Shown here piece by piece: positions 1 to 8,422 of a stretch of 64,000 bases of DNA. Origin of the DNA: an uncultured Bacteroidales bacterium (GTDB lineage Bacteria; Bacteroidota; Bacteroidia; Bacteroidales; Paludibacteraceae); assembly GCA_937901225.1 (NCBI GenBank), contig CALCGX010000127.1, positions 1 through 64,000 on the forward strand, given 5' to 3'. The notes under the pieces are model-generated. The model was not told the DNA's origin and did not search any database. It worked only from the letters and a program-made list of their open reading frames with translations. The translations under genes and the position numbers were made by a program. Position 1 is the stretch's first letter; every line of letters begins with the position of its first letter.

Positions 1-166
1 GAGTTATCACCCAGATTTGCAGCCATGTACCAGTCGCTCCAGCCATGGTAGCCGCAGATCGCAACCAGGTTTCTGCCGGTGGTAGCACGGGCAATACGAA
101 CGGCAACTGCGCAGCACTCACCGCCGGTACGGGCAAAACGGACATTCTCTGCCCAGGGATGGGGCT
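1..166 (-). CDS. Class III aminotransferase fragment, partial at both ends
   Basis: In the minus-strand frame one base off the NrnA frame, positions about 161 down to 1 read as a clean internal piece of a PLP-dependent class III aminotransferase of the glutamate-1-semialdehyde aminomutase-like type. Key strings are [21 protein letters not shown] and [10 protein letters not shown], typical of the segment before the PLP-binding core. There is no start codon of its own; it begins abruptly at the junction with the NrnA-like sequence. A hand count gives about 59% G+C for 1-160 against about 50% for 161-360. The most likely explanation is a chimeric assembly or a recent rearrangement, not a real fusion gene. 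Confidence 0.6.
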
Positions 167-358
167 TGCCCCAGGCATCCACGCTAGGAAATCGGGAAAA
201 GCATTGGGGACGATGACTTGCGCTTGTTTGCCAAGTGACTTAAGATAGTGGTAGATGCCCAAACTGCTACCCATCGCATCGCCATCGGGTGATTGGTGGG
301 TGAAGATAGCAATGGTGGTGGCATTTTGGATATAAGCAAGGATTGTGTTCATAGCCAT
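1..358 (-). CDS. DHH-family phosphoesterase (NrnA-like), N-terminus only, run into foreign sequence
   Basis: Only the first 60 or so residues look like a bifunctional oligoribonuclease/PAP phosphatase of the DHH family. The minus-strand reading contains the motif [15 protein letters not shown] followed by a stretch ending in FLAWMPGA, which is the usual metal-binding start of NrnA proteins. These enzymes degrade nanoRNA and 3'-phosphoadenosine 5'-phosphate in the cytoplasm. The start is ATG at 358 or, two codons on, ATG at 352. A good promoter lies upstream at 377-408, divergent from the ppiC promoter. Past about position 167 the frame stays open, but the residues become low-complexity and unlike NrnA, because the DNA there encodes an aminotransferase in another frame. 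The gene is therefore broken at that junction. Family assignment of the N-terminal part is fairly sure; the rest of the gene is not in the window. Confidence 0.7.
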   Translation of the reverse strand, partial: MAMNTILAYIQNATTIAIFTHQSPDGDAMGSSLGIYHYLKSLGKQAQVIVPNAFPDFLAWMPGASPIPGQRMSVLPVPAVSAAQLPFVLPVLPPAETWLRSAATMAGATGTWLQIWVIT

Positions 359-376
359 TTGTACATATTTCGAGTG

Positions 377-408
377 CAAAGGTACGATAAAATTTGCGCA
401 TGTGCAAA
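377..408 (-). promoter_or_regulatory. Bacteroidota-type promoter for the nrnA-like gene
   Basis: On the minus strand TTTG (405-408) is followed after exactly 20 bp by TACCTTTG (377-384), matching the -33/-7 consensus of the primary sigma factor in Bacteroidota. The start codon follows within about 20 bp. The -33 box is extended as TTTGCACATG. Confidence 0.7.
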
Positions 409-473
409 TTTCCAACAAGAAGGGTATGATGGATAGATAAAATCTATCTTTTGTAAAAAAAAGTGTTCGTTTT

Positions 474-505
474 CTTGCATATGTGCAAATTTTGTAGTAC
501 CTTTG
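474..505 (+). promoter_or_regulatory. Bacteroidota-type promoter for the ppiC-to-merR gene train
   Basis: CTTG at 474-477 and TACCTTTG at 498-505 are separated by 20 bp, and the extended -33 reads CTTGCATATG. The first ATG is at 571. No other equally good promoter was seen before the gene train ends at 9990, so this probably drives the whole unit. Confidence 0.7.
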
Positions 506-570
506 CGCGCCATTTATGTGGCAACGTGTGGCAAAACGACGGCAAAAAATAATTAACAAAACATACAACA

Positions 571-2349
571 ATGAAAAAAACAATTTTATCAATCGTGTTA
601 GCAAGTGCAAGCTTATTGGGTATTGCACAAGAGGACAAAGTCCTGATGACCATCAATGGCGAGGACATTATGGCATCTGAATTCTTGTATATCTACGAGA
701 AGAACAACCAAGAGACAAGTTTGGAGAAAAAGACCATGGACGAGTACTTGGATTTGTTTGTTAACTTCAAGTTGAAAGTGACTGAAGCCATGGCTCAAGG
801 TGTGGATACCACTGAGGCATTTAAGAAGGAGTTGGCGGGTTATCGCGCCCAAGCGACACCAAAATATTTGCAAGATAATGATGCTATTGATAGTTTGGTA
901 GTGTTGAGCTATAATCGCATGGCAAAGATTCGTAAGGCATCGCATATCGCCGTACAATGCCCAATGGATGCAGATTCTGCGACTGTGGCAGCAACTGAGG
1001 CGAAGATCAATGAGCTGCGTGAGCGTGTGACCGTAGGTTTGCCAAAAGAGGTGAAGAAAGGTCGCAAGAAAGTGACTGTATGTGAGCCAGAGGAGTTTGC
1101 AGAAGTGGCAGTATTGTACTCGGAGGAGCCATCTGCAAAGCAAACCAAAGGTGCGTTGGGTTGGATTCAACCATTCCGCTATGTTTATTCGTTTGAAGAT
1201 GCGGTATATACCACTCCAGTAGGTGAGGTGACTCCAGTATTCCGCAGCCCATATGGTTTCCACATTGCGAAAGTGGAAGGTGAGCGCGATTTTGAGGAGG
1301 TAAGAGCTTCGCATATCATGAAGATGACCCCAATGGGTGATATTCAACGTATGGCAGATGCGCAAATGGCCATGGATAGCATTTATCAATTGGCTATTCA
1401 AGACAGTACGGACTTTGCCGCCTTGGCACAGGCCAACTCGGAAGATCGTGGTTCGGCGATGCGCGGTGGCGACTTGGGTTGGTTTGGTCGTGGCGCGATG
1501 GTACAGCCATTTGAGGATATTACTTTCGACTTGGAGATTGGTGCAATCAGCAAGCCATTCCAAACACGTTTTGGTATTCATATCTCGAAATTGCATGAGA
1601 AACGCGGCATTCAACCATTGGATAGCATGCGTGCTCAAATCTTGCGTCAAGTGCAACGCGACCAACGTATGCAGATTGCAGAACAAAGTTTTATCAACAA
1701 GACTCGCGCAGCGTACAATTTGCCAGCCGAGATGAGTGATGCGGATGTGAAAGCCTATGCTGACGCCCACTTGGAAGAGAAACATGCGGATTTGCGCAAC
1801 TTGGTGAAAGAGTATCACGATGGTATCTTGCTGTTTGATGTTTCGTTGCGCGAGGTATGGGACAAGGCCAACCAAGATACAGAGGGCTTGGCAGCCTATT
1901 TCAAGGCAAACAAGAAGAACTACACCTGGGAGGCACCACGCTATAAGGGAAGCATCATCTATGCGAAGAACGAAGTGGCTGCTAAGGCTGCTAAGCAAAT
2001 CGTTAAGAGTGCTCATCCAGACTCCGTGTTGAGCTACTTGAATCAACGTGTGAACGTGGATAGCGTGATGTACGTGCGCGTGGAGCGTGGTATTTGGGAA
2101 GCAGGCAAAAATTCGGCAGTGGATAAATATGGCTTCAAAAGCAAAGCTGCCGAATATACTCCAAGCGAGGAATTCCCAATCGTAGTGCCTGTGGGTAAGG
2201 TGATCAAGAGTCCTCAAGAGTACACCGATGAGCGTGCGAAGGTGACAACCGACTACCAAGATTATTTGGAGAAGGCATGGATAAAGACTTTGCGTGAGAA
2301 ATATCCTGTGGTAATCAACGAGGAAGTTTGGGCAGAGATTAAGCAATAA
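571..2349 (+). CDS. Periplasmic peptidyl-prolyl isomerase, SurA/PpiC-like, two parvulin domains
   Basis: This 592-residue exported protein starts with a signal peptide (MKKTILSIVL...LLGIAQ). It has a SurA-like N-terminal chaperone region, followed by two parvulin-type PpiC domains at about residues 110-230 and 235-345. The parvulin signature GALGWIQPF and the matching GDLGWFGRGAMVQPFED mark the two domains. The C-terminal third is a further mostly helical chaperone-like segment. Such proteins help fold outer-membrane barrels in the periplasm. It is the first gene of a compact unit, with the next gene starting one base after its stop. A 660-residue open frame on the opposite strand over the same region is only an antisense shadow. 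Confidence 0.88.
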   Translation: MKKTILSIVLASASLLGIAQEDKVLMTINGEDIMASEFLYIYEKNNQETSLEKKTMDEYLDLFVNFKLKVTEAMAQGVDTTEAFKKELAGYRAQATPKYLQDNDAIDSLVVLSYNRMAKIRKASHIAVQCPMDADSATVAATEAKINELRERVTVGLPKEVKKGRKKVTVCEPEEFAEVAVLYSEEPSAKQTKGALGWIQPFRYVYSFEDAVYTTPVGEVTPVFRSPYGFHIAKVEGERDFEEVRASHIMKMTPMGDIQRMADAQMAMDSIYQLAIQDSTDFAALAQANSEDRGSAMRGGDLGWFGRGAMVQPFEDITFDLEIGAISKPFQTRFGIHISKLHEKRGIQPLDSMRAQILRQVQRDQRMQIAEQSFINKTRAAYNLPAEMSDADVKAYADAHLEEKHADLRNLVKEYHDGILLFDVSLREVWDKANQDTEGLAAYFKANKKNYTWEAPRYKGSIIYAKNEVAAKAAKQIVKSAHPDSVLSYLNQRVNVDSVMYVRVERGIWEAGKNSAVDKYGFKSKAAEYTPSEEFPIVVPVGKVIKSPQEYTDERAKVTTDYQDYLEKAWIKTLREKYPVVINEEVWAEIKQ

Positions 2350-2350
2350 T

Positions 2351-3970
2351 TTGAAAAAGCTATACCTCATATTGGCATTGGTGGTGCTGGCAATAATCAA
2401 TGTGTCAGTAGGATATGTCGTTTGTCGTTGGGATATGACCGACGACAAGCGGTATAGCATCTCGGAGGCAACCAAAATGCTGTTGCAGGAGTTGGATGAG
2501 CCAATAGGGGTGACATTGTTGCTGGATGGTGAACTGAATTCGGGTTTTGTGCGATTGAAGAAAGCCACGGAAGAGATGGTGGACGAATTGGGCATTTATG
2601 CAGGCGAAGGTCTGCAAATCTTGCCCGCCACGGAAGAACTGACGAAGCAGTTTACACCTACGGTAATCCATGAGCGGACTCATAAGGGACAAACTGCGCA
2701 AACCACGGTGTATCCGTACGCAGTAGTGAGTTACAAGGGCAAAAGTGCAGCCGTACAACTCCTGAAGAATCAGCGTGGATTGCGCGGCGAGGAAAACCTG
2801 AATCATAGCATTGAGAATCTCGAGTATGCGTTTGTGGATGCTATTCGCAGTCTGACCCAGACGAGGGTGGAGAAGATCGCCTTCCTAGAAGGTCATGGCG
2901 AGTTGGATGAGCGATATGTATATGATTTGACGCAGGCTCTGGCTCAATACTACCAAGTGGATCGAGGTGTATTAGGGTTGCAGACAGGTGTGCTGGATGC
3001 GTATAAGGTGGTGATTATTGCTGATCCACAAACAGCCTTTAGCGAAACAGACAAATACATTCTGGATCAATATCTGATGCAAGGTGGTAGCATCTTGTGG
3101 GTGGTGAATGGTGTGCAGTTTTCGGACGATTACCTCAGTACGCAGGGTATGACCCCTATTGTGGCATTGGATTTGAATATCAACGACATGCTTTTCCGCT
3201 ACGGAGTTCGGGTGAATCATGGTTTGGTGCAAGACTTGCAATGTATGCCTGTGCCAGTGGATGTGTCGCAAGACGCGTCGCAGCCCAATTGGCAGCCCAT
3301 GCCGTGGACGTATGCCCCAATGCTGCTTACCTCGCAGGCATCGCCTATCACACGCAATGTGGCTCAAGTGAGTGCGACGATGGCGAGTGCAGTGGATATG
3401 GTAGGTGGCGAAGATGGGCTGAAGAAAGAGGTACTATTGGCCACATCGTCGGCAAGTAAACTGACTGGTGTGCCAGCGAAAGTGGACTTGAGTCTGGGCG
3501 TGGATGATGAGCAGAGTTTTGCGTATGCCTTTATCCCTGTGGCTGTGAGTGTGGAGGGTAGTTTCCCTTCGCTATACGCCCATCAAATGCCACCTGAGGA
3601 GCTGGAATTGCACGCTCCGCTGCTGAAACAAAGTAAAGTGACCAAGCAAATCGTGGTGGCAGCAGGCAGCACGATACGCAATGAATGGCAGCAGGGCAAT
3701 CCTTTGCCATTGGGCTATGATCGCTATACGCAAATGCAGATGGGCAACCGTGATTTTATGGTCAATGCAGTGCTCTATCTTGCGGATGACCAAGGTTGGA
3801 TGCAGTTGCGCCAAAAGACGTTTACCCTTCGTCTGATCAACGACCAGCGAGCACGCCAAGCGCGTGTGCAAGCTCAGGTGGTGAGCATCGCGATTCCGCT
3901 GGCGATGTTGGCATTGGTGGGAGGTGTCGTGATATTGGTAAGAAGAAAGAAATACGAAATCAAACGATGA
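2351..3970 (+). CDS. gldG: GldG-like ABC transporter auxiliary protein
   Basis: The 539-residue protein has an N-terminal membrane helix (about residues 3-22), a large periplasmic GldG/IFT52-like domain and a C-terminal membrane helix with a basic tail (about residues 508-535). The context after the first helix, with DDKRYSISEAT and later FLEGHGE, is characteristic of the gliding-motility ABC component GldG. The start is TTG at 2351, one base after the previous stop; no nearby ATG keeps the first helix. GldG normally pairs with the permease GldF, usually encoded next to it, but no GldF gene is in this window. In non-gliding gut Bacteroidales the GldFG function is unclear. The stop overlaps the next start (ATGA), indicating translational coupling. 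Confidence 0.83.
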   Translation: MKKLYLILALVVLAIINVSVGYVVCRWDMTDDKRYSISEATKMLLQELDEPIGVTLLLDGELNSGFVRLKKATEEMVDELGIYAGEGLQILPATEELTKQFTPTVIHERTHKGQTAQTTVYPYAVVSYKGKSAAVQLLKNQRGLRGEENLNHSIENLEYAFVDAIRSLTQTRVEKIAFLEGHGELDERYVYDLTQALAQYYQVDRGVLGLQTGVLDAYKVVIIADPQTAFSETDKYILDQYLMQGGSILWVVNGVQFSDDYLSTQGMTPIVALDLNINDMLFRYGVRVNHGLVQDLQCMPVPVDVSQDASQPNWQPMPWTYAPMLLTSQASPITRNVAQVSATMASAVDMVGGEDGLKKEVLLATSSASKLTGVPAKVDLSLGVDDEQSFAYAFIPVAVSVEGSFPSLYAHQMPPEELELHAPLLKQSKVTKQIVVAAGSTIRNEWQQGNPLPLGYDRYTQMQMGNRDFMVNAVLYLADDQGWMQLRQKTFTLRLINDQRARQARVQAQVVSIAIPLAMLALVGGVVILVRRKKYEIKR

Positions 3971-5433
3971 GACTTATGCAACAATTACGTGTCATATACT
4001 TATTCATCGCTGCAATGATGAGTATTGGGCTATCGGCTCAAGCAATATTGCCCTACCCTTTGGATACAGTGGATGGGCAAGTGTATTATCGCTATACGGT
4101 GGAACGCAGTATAGGATTGTATCGTATTAGCAAGAATTTTGGTGTGAGTCAAGAGGAAATCCTGCAAGCCAATCCTCATCTGCAGACCACAGGTTTGCGC
4201 TATGATGAGGTGATCTTGATTCCTGCGAAGGGATTGGAGACGCAACTGGCAGACTCTGCGCCTGCAGCAACAGTAGCGGAGGTACCTATGGAGGCACCTG
4301 CAGAAGTGAAACCAATCGTTGTCAAAGAGAAAAAAGAACCGATATTGCCCAAGCATAAACGTCAGAAGTGGCAGCAAGTGGATACGGTAGTGGTGGATAC
4401 TACAGCCGTTGAAATGGATACTACCATCGTGCAGAAGGATAGTAGTGTGATACGATTGGCATTGATGTTGCCTTTGCAAGCGGATGCGCTGAAGCGGGAC
4501 AAGAACATGGACCGCTTCTATGACTATTATGCAGGTGCGCTGATTGCTATCAATGAGGTGCAAGCCCCTGGACAAGCAATTGAGGTGCATACGTATGATG
4601 TGGGAAAGAATGTGCAAAAAACGACGCAATTGCTGTGTGATAGTACGTGGCAAAAGGTGGATGCCATCGTAGGTCCAGCATACACGCAACAAGTGGCTGT
4701 AGCAGCGGAATATGCCCAAAGAGATAGCACATGGATGTTGGTGCCATTCCTATCGAATGTGGCTAGCATAGCGCATAATCCATACTTGCTGCAATTTAAT
4801 CCTTCGGAACACACAGAAGCCGATACGTTGGCACGCTATTTGGCGCAGTATGGCGATAGCGTGAACTGCGTGTTGATTGAAACGAAAGCGGGTGATGTGA
4901 TACCATCAGGTATTATGGCATTGCACCAAGCGTTGAAAGCGCAAGGGGTGCCTACCTCAAGCATTTCGTTGACGGCTATATTAGCAGACTCGCTGGATGG
5001 TGCATTCAAGACGGATATGGAGAATATCGTGGTCTTCAATACCGAGAAATACAGCAACCTGAAGGCCGTGATGCCACACTTGCTGCAAGGACATGCCACT
5101 TATCCGATTACGTTGTTCTCGCACTATTCGTGGCAAAATGAGAAGATTATTCTGCCACAATTATATACTACGATTTTTAGTGATTCGCTTATGGTGAGCG
5201 AGCCATATGAAGCGGTATGGCAACAGTATTTTAATCATACCGTATCTTCTACTCTGCCACGCTATGACCTGCTGGGCTATGATCAAATGCGGCATTTGCT
5301 GCAGCTATTGCAGACTTCTGCTGATAGCATTGCTACGCCAGTATGGAACGGCTTGCAGGCCGATATACAATATCATCGCGTATCCCCAGATGGTGGATAT
5401 GAAAATCGACAGATTCATATTATTCGCAAATGA
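3967..5433 (+). CDS. LysM domain protein with periplasmic-binding-type receptor domain
   Basis: The start chosen is ATG at 3967, which overlaps the gldG stop and is followed at once by a signal peptide (LFIAAMMSIGLSAQA). A longer in-frame extension back to 3796 lies inside gldG and is not credible. The mature 488-residue protein has a LysM domain near residues 35-85 (YRYTVERSIGLYRISKNFG to VILIPAK), a charged Pro/Lys linker, and from about residue 160 a type 1 periplasmic-binding fold (RLALMLPLQ, AIVGPAYTQQV, LVPFLSN). This architecture suggests a peptidoglycan-bound periplasmic protein, loosely comparable with LpoA-type activators or amino-acid receptor proteins. The exact ligand is unknown. 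Confidence 0.78.
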   Translation: MRLMQQLRVIYLFIAAMMSIGLSAQAILPYPLDTVDGQVYYRYTVERSIGLYRISKNFGVSQEEILQANPHLQTTGLRYDEVILIPAKGLETQLADSAPAATVAEVPMEAPAEVKPIVVKEKKEPILPKHKRQKWQQVDTVVVDTTAVEMDTTIVQKDSSVIRLALMLPLQADALKRDKNMDRFYDYYAGALIAINEVQAPGQAIEVHTYDVGKNVQKTTQLLCDSTWQKVDAIVGPAYTQQVAVAAEYAQRDSTWMLVPFLSNVASIAHNPYLLQFNPSEHTEADTLARYLAQYGDSVNCVLIETKAGDVIPSGIMALHQALKAQGVPTSSISLTAILADSLDGAFKTDMENIVVFNTEKYSNLKAVMPHLLQGHATYPITLFSHYSWQNEKIILPQLYTTIFSDSLMVSEPYEAVWQQYFNHTVSSTLPRYDLLGYDQMRHLLQLLQTSADSIATPVWNGLQADIQYHRVSPDGGYENRQIHIIRK

Positions 5434-6089
5434 GGTATAGTCGCTGCATAATAGTTGTTATCGCATTGATGGTGAGTAGTGTCATGCTGGCACAACCTCG
5501 CTTGCGTCGTCCAGAGATATACGTAGGTGGACACGCGGGAGTGATGGCCTCGTCTATGATCTTCAAACCAACGATCAAGGGGATGGATATTATGCAATCA
5601 CCCTTGAGTGTAAATGGCGGATTGATGTTCCGCTATGCAGCCCATAAGGTATGCGCCATACAAGTGGAGGCTAATTACATGCAACGTGGTTGGCGAGAGC
5701 AAGGAGAGGGATATGATTATCGCCGCCAATTGGAATACATAGAGGTGCCACTATTGATGCACTTATATTTGGGAGGACAACATTTTAGGGGATTTTTGAA
5801 CCTTGGTCCGCAAATAGGTTATTGCTTCAGCGATACCGAGTACGGAACAAAGAATCCTAATCAAACGCATCAGTATGTAGCCATCCAAAATCCTTTTGAT
5901 TGGGGATTGGCAGGTGGATTGGGCGTATATTACCGAACGAATAAGATAGGATTGTTTCAATTAGAGGCGCGATTTAATTATAGTTTCGGCAGTGTGTTCT
6001 CCAATCGCAAAACGGACCATTTTGAGTTTGCTAACCCAATCGGGCTGAGTATCAATCTGGCGTATTTGTGGGAGATTAAAATAAAGTAA
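5430..6089 (+). CDS. PorT-like outer-membrane beta-barrel protein
   Basis: This is a 219-residue protein with a signal peptide ending near MLAQ. It is built of alternating-hydrophobicity strands with several GGxxG turns (YVGGHAGV, FLNLGPQIGY, GLAGGLGVYY), typical of the 8-stranded PorT/OMP_b-brl_2 family of Bacteroidota. PorT itself is a membrane component of the type IX secretion system, but many PorT-like barrels are not, so the link is only suggestive. The ATG at 5430 overlaps the preceding stop. A gap of 29 bp separates it from parA. Confidence 0.7.
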   Translation: MRYSRCIIVVIALMVSSVMLAQPRLRRPEIYVGGHAGVMASSMIFKPTIKGMDIMQSPLSVNGGLMFRYAAHKVCAIQVEANYMQRGWREQGEGYDYRRQLEYIEVPLLMHLYLGGQHFRGFLNLGPQIGYCFSDTEYGTKNPNQTHQYVAIQNPFDWGLAGGLGVYYRTNKIGLFQLEARFNYSFGSVFSNRKTDHFEFANPIGLSINLAYLWEIKIK

Positions 6090-6118
6090 ATGACATTAGA
6101 AAAATTGATACATGACAT

Positions 6119-6880
6119 ATGGGAAAAATTATTTCATTAGCTAATCAAAAAGGTGGTGTAGGTAAGACTACAACGTCTATCAACTTAGCCGCAGCATTGG
6201 CAAAGCTGGGTAAACGTGTATTATTGGTGGATGCTGATCCGCAAGCCAACACATCATCGGGTTTAGGAGTAGATATCCAGGAGCTGGATAGTACCGTATA
6301 TGAATGCTTGATCAATGACATAGACCCTCATACAGCCATCCTGCCGACTAGCATTGAGAATCTGTATATGATACCATCACATATCGACTTGGTGGGGGCA
6401 GAGATTGAGATGCTCAATCTGGAACAGCGTGAGAATATTCTCAAGCGTGTACTAAGCCCTTTGAAAGGCGATTATGACTATATATTGATTGATTGCTCGC
6501 CATCTTTGGGGTTGATCACAATCAATGCGCTTACGGCGAGCGACAGCATTATTATACCTGTACAATGCGAGTTCTTTGCCTTGGAAGGCATCGCGAAATT
6601 GTTGAATACCATCAAGATTATCAAGTCGAATCTCAATCCAGCTTTGCGTATTGAAGGCTTCTTGCTAACGATGTATGATGCCCGTTTGCGACTCTCAGCA
6701 CAGGTACATGATGAGGTGCGTCGTCACTTTGGCGACTTGGTGTTTAATACCGTCATCGCACGTAATGTGCGCTTGAGCGAAGCACCTAGTCATGGCATGT
6801 CGGTACTGGAATATGATCGCAATAGTAAAGGTGCGAAAAACTACACGAATTTAGCTAAAGAATTGATAAAGAGACAATAA
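6119..6880 (+). CDS. parA: Chromosome partitioning ATPase ParA/Soj
   Basis: A 253-residue deviant Walker-type ATPase. The N-terminus reads KIISLANQKGGVGKTTTSIN, giving the KGGVGKTT Walker A motif at residues 10-17. The Walker A' region follows (VLLVDADPQAN), and the Walker B region is DYILIDCSPSLG. Length and motifs match chromosomal Soj/ParA. It binds DNA non-specifically as an ATP dimer and drives origin segregation with ParB. parB starts two bases after its stop. Confidence 0.95.
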   Translation: MGKIISLANQKGGVGKTTTSINLAAALAKLGKRVLLVDADPQANTSSGLGVDIQELDSTVYECLINDIDPHTAILPTSIENLYMIPSHIDLVGAEIEMLNLEQRENILKRVLSPLKGDYDYILIDCSPSLGLITINALTASDSIIIPVQCEFFALEGIAKLLNTIKIIKSNLNPALRIEGFLLTMYDARLRLSAQVHDEVRRHFGDLVFNTVIARNVRLSEAPSHGMSVLEYDRNSKGAKNYTNLAKELIKRQ

Positions 6881-6882
6881 GC

Positions 6883-7704
6883 ATGAAAAAAACACTGGGT
6901 TTAGGACGAGGATTAGATGCCTTGATTGATACTACGCATGTGGCTACTGCGGGCTCCTCGTCTATTAACGAAATAGCGATTGATAAGATTTATGCCAATC
7001 CAGATCAGCCACGTCACACTTTTGATGAGGAAGCACTGCAAGAGTTGGCTCAATCCATCAGCGATCATGGTGTGATATCGCCTATCACCTTGCGCAAAGA
7101 TGCCAACAATAGGTATATGATTATCGCTGGTGAGCGTCGTTACCGTGCAGCAAAGTTGGCGGGATTACAAGCTATTCCAGCCTATATCCGTACAGCCAAG
7201 GATGAGCAGGTAATGGAATGGGCATTGATTGAAAACATTCAGCGCGAAGACTTGGATGCCATAGAGATTGCTTTGGCATATCAACGCTTGATGGATGAAT
7301 ATAATCTTACCCAAGAACGTATGTCGGAGCGTGTTGGCAAGAAACGTGCTACTGTAGCCAACTATTTGCGTTTGCTCAAGTTACCAGCAGAGATACAGCT
7401 GGGTATCAAAGAGAAGAAGATTGATATGGGACATGCTCGTGCCATCTTAGGATCACCATCACCAGAGCAACAATTGGCAATCTATAAGAAGATTGTACAA
7501 AATGGTTTGTCGGTGAGAAAGGTAGAAGAATTGGTCAATTCTACCAAACCTGCCAAATCAAAGCAGCCAGCTGTTTCCTATAGCGAACAACAAACACAAT
7601 TGCAGCACGCATTGCAGTTGCCAGTAAAGATTAGTGGCAACAAACTGACTATATCCTTTGCAGACGAAGATCAACTCAATGCGATTATCCAACGATTGAT
7701 TTGA
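6883..7704 (+). CDS. parB: Chromosome partitioning protein ParB/Spo0J
   Basis: The 273-residue protein contains the ParB CTPase domain with the GERRYRAAKLAGL motif (about residues 84-96) and ALIENIQREDLDAIEIA, followed by a helix-turn-helix region (ERVGKKRATVANYLRLLKLP) and a C-terminal dimerization region. It opens with the typical GLGRGLDALI. ParB loads at parS sites and organizes the origin region. No consensus parS site was recognised by eye in the window. The stop overlaps the TTG start of the next gene. Confidence 0.95.
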   Translation: MKKTLGLGRGLDALIDTTHVATAGSSSINEIAIDKIYANPDQPRHTFDEEALQELAQSISDHGVISPITLRKDANNRYMIIAGERRYRAAKLAGLQAIPAYIRTAKDEQVMEWALIENIQREDLDAIEIALAYQRLMDEYNLTQERMSERVGKKRATVANYLRLLKLPAEIQLGIKEKKIDMGHARAILGSPSPEQQLAIYKKIVQNGLSVRKVEELVNSTKPAKSKQPAVSYSEQQTQLQHALQLPVKISGNKLTISFADEDQLNAIIQRLI

Positions 7705-8402
7705 AGCGACTAATCATCTACATATTGTTGATTTGCTTTGTGTCCTCAGGATTGGCTCAAACGGATGTGGCAATCGATTCCACCGAATGGATGACTACTG
7801 AAGAAATTCAGCAAAAGCATCAGTCGGAGCCTTTGGTGGTGCATGCAGATTCTATGCCACTCACTCAAAAGGAGATGGATCGCCTATTTTGGAAACCAGA
7901 TCCACTACGTGCTGTTTGGCTCGGGGCAATTGTGCCAGGATTGGGACAGATATATAATCGTAGTTACTGGAAAGTGCCGATTGTGTATGGCGGTTTTATG
8001 GGATGTGTATATGCTATCACGTGGACAAGTGGTCAGTATGAAAGTTACAAGACCGCCTATCGGGATATTTATTTCGACATTCGTGATGGCAAGGTGACGA
8101 ATGATCCAAGCAAGTCCTATATTGCCATTCTGCCCGAAGGTTACACCATCGATCGTATGGGTGGGGCATCGGCATATCAAAATCGTCTGAAAGAGTGGCA
8201 AAATAAGATGCATCGTAACCGTGATTTGGCCATTGCTATCACGGCAATCGTATATGCGCTCACGCTGGTAGATGCATATGTGGATGCGCAACTTTTTGAT
8301 TTTGATATATCTACCGATTTATCGCTCAATGTATCTCCACAGTTGTATTACGATCTTCAGAACCAACGTAGTGCGGAAGTGAAATTAGCAATTAGTTTTT
8401 AA
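7701..8402 (+). CDS. DUF5683 family membrane protein
   Basis: A 233-residue protein that begins with TTG overlapping the parB stop (TTGA) and continues with a signal peptide (IYILLICFVSSGLAQ). The segment AVWLGAIVPGLGQIYNRSYWKVPIVYGG is the hallmark of the DUF5683 family, which sits between parB and an mltD-like gene in many Bacteroidota. Hydrophobic helices lie near residues 72-110 and 177-192. The function is unknown. The conserved neighbourhood suggests a link with envelope growth or division. Confidence 0.8.
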   Translation: MKRLIIYILLICFVSSGLAQTDVAIDSTEWMTTEEIQQKHQSEPLVVHADSMPLTQKEMDRLFWKPDPLRAVWLGAIVPGLGQIYNRSYWKVPIVYGGFMGCVYAITWTSGQYESYKTAYRDIYFDIRDGKVTNDPSKSYIAILPEGYTIDRMGGASAYQNRLKEWQNKMHRNRDLAIAITAIVYALTLVDAYVDAQLFDFDISTDLSLNVSPQLYYDLQNQRSAEVKLAISF

Positions 8403-8422
8403 CATACAAAATATTTTACCCA

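Noticed and set aside
613..2595. A 660-codon open frame on the minus strand
   Set aside because: It lies antisense to the whole isomerase gene and the start of gldG. Its sequence is rich in His, Leu and Cys with no domain, as expected for an antisense shadow.
3796..3966. Longer N-terminus for the LysM protein
   Set aside because: The extension is within gldG in another frame and precedes a good signal peptide that starts at ATG 3967.
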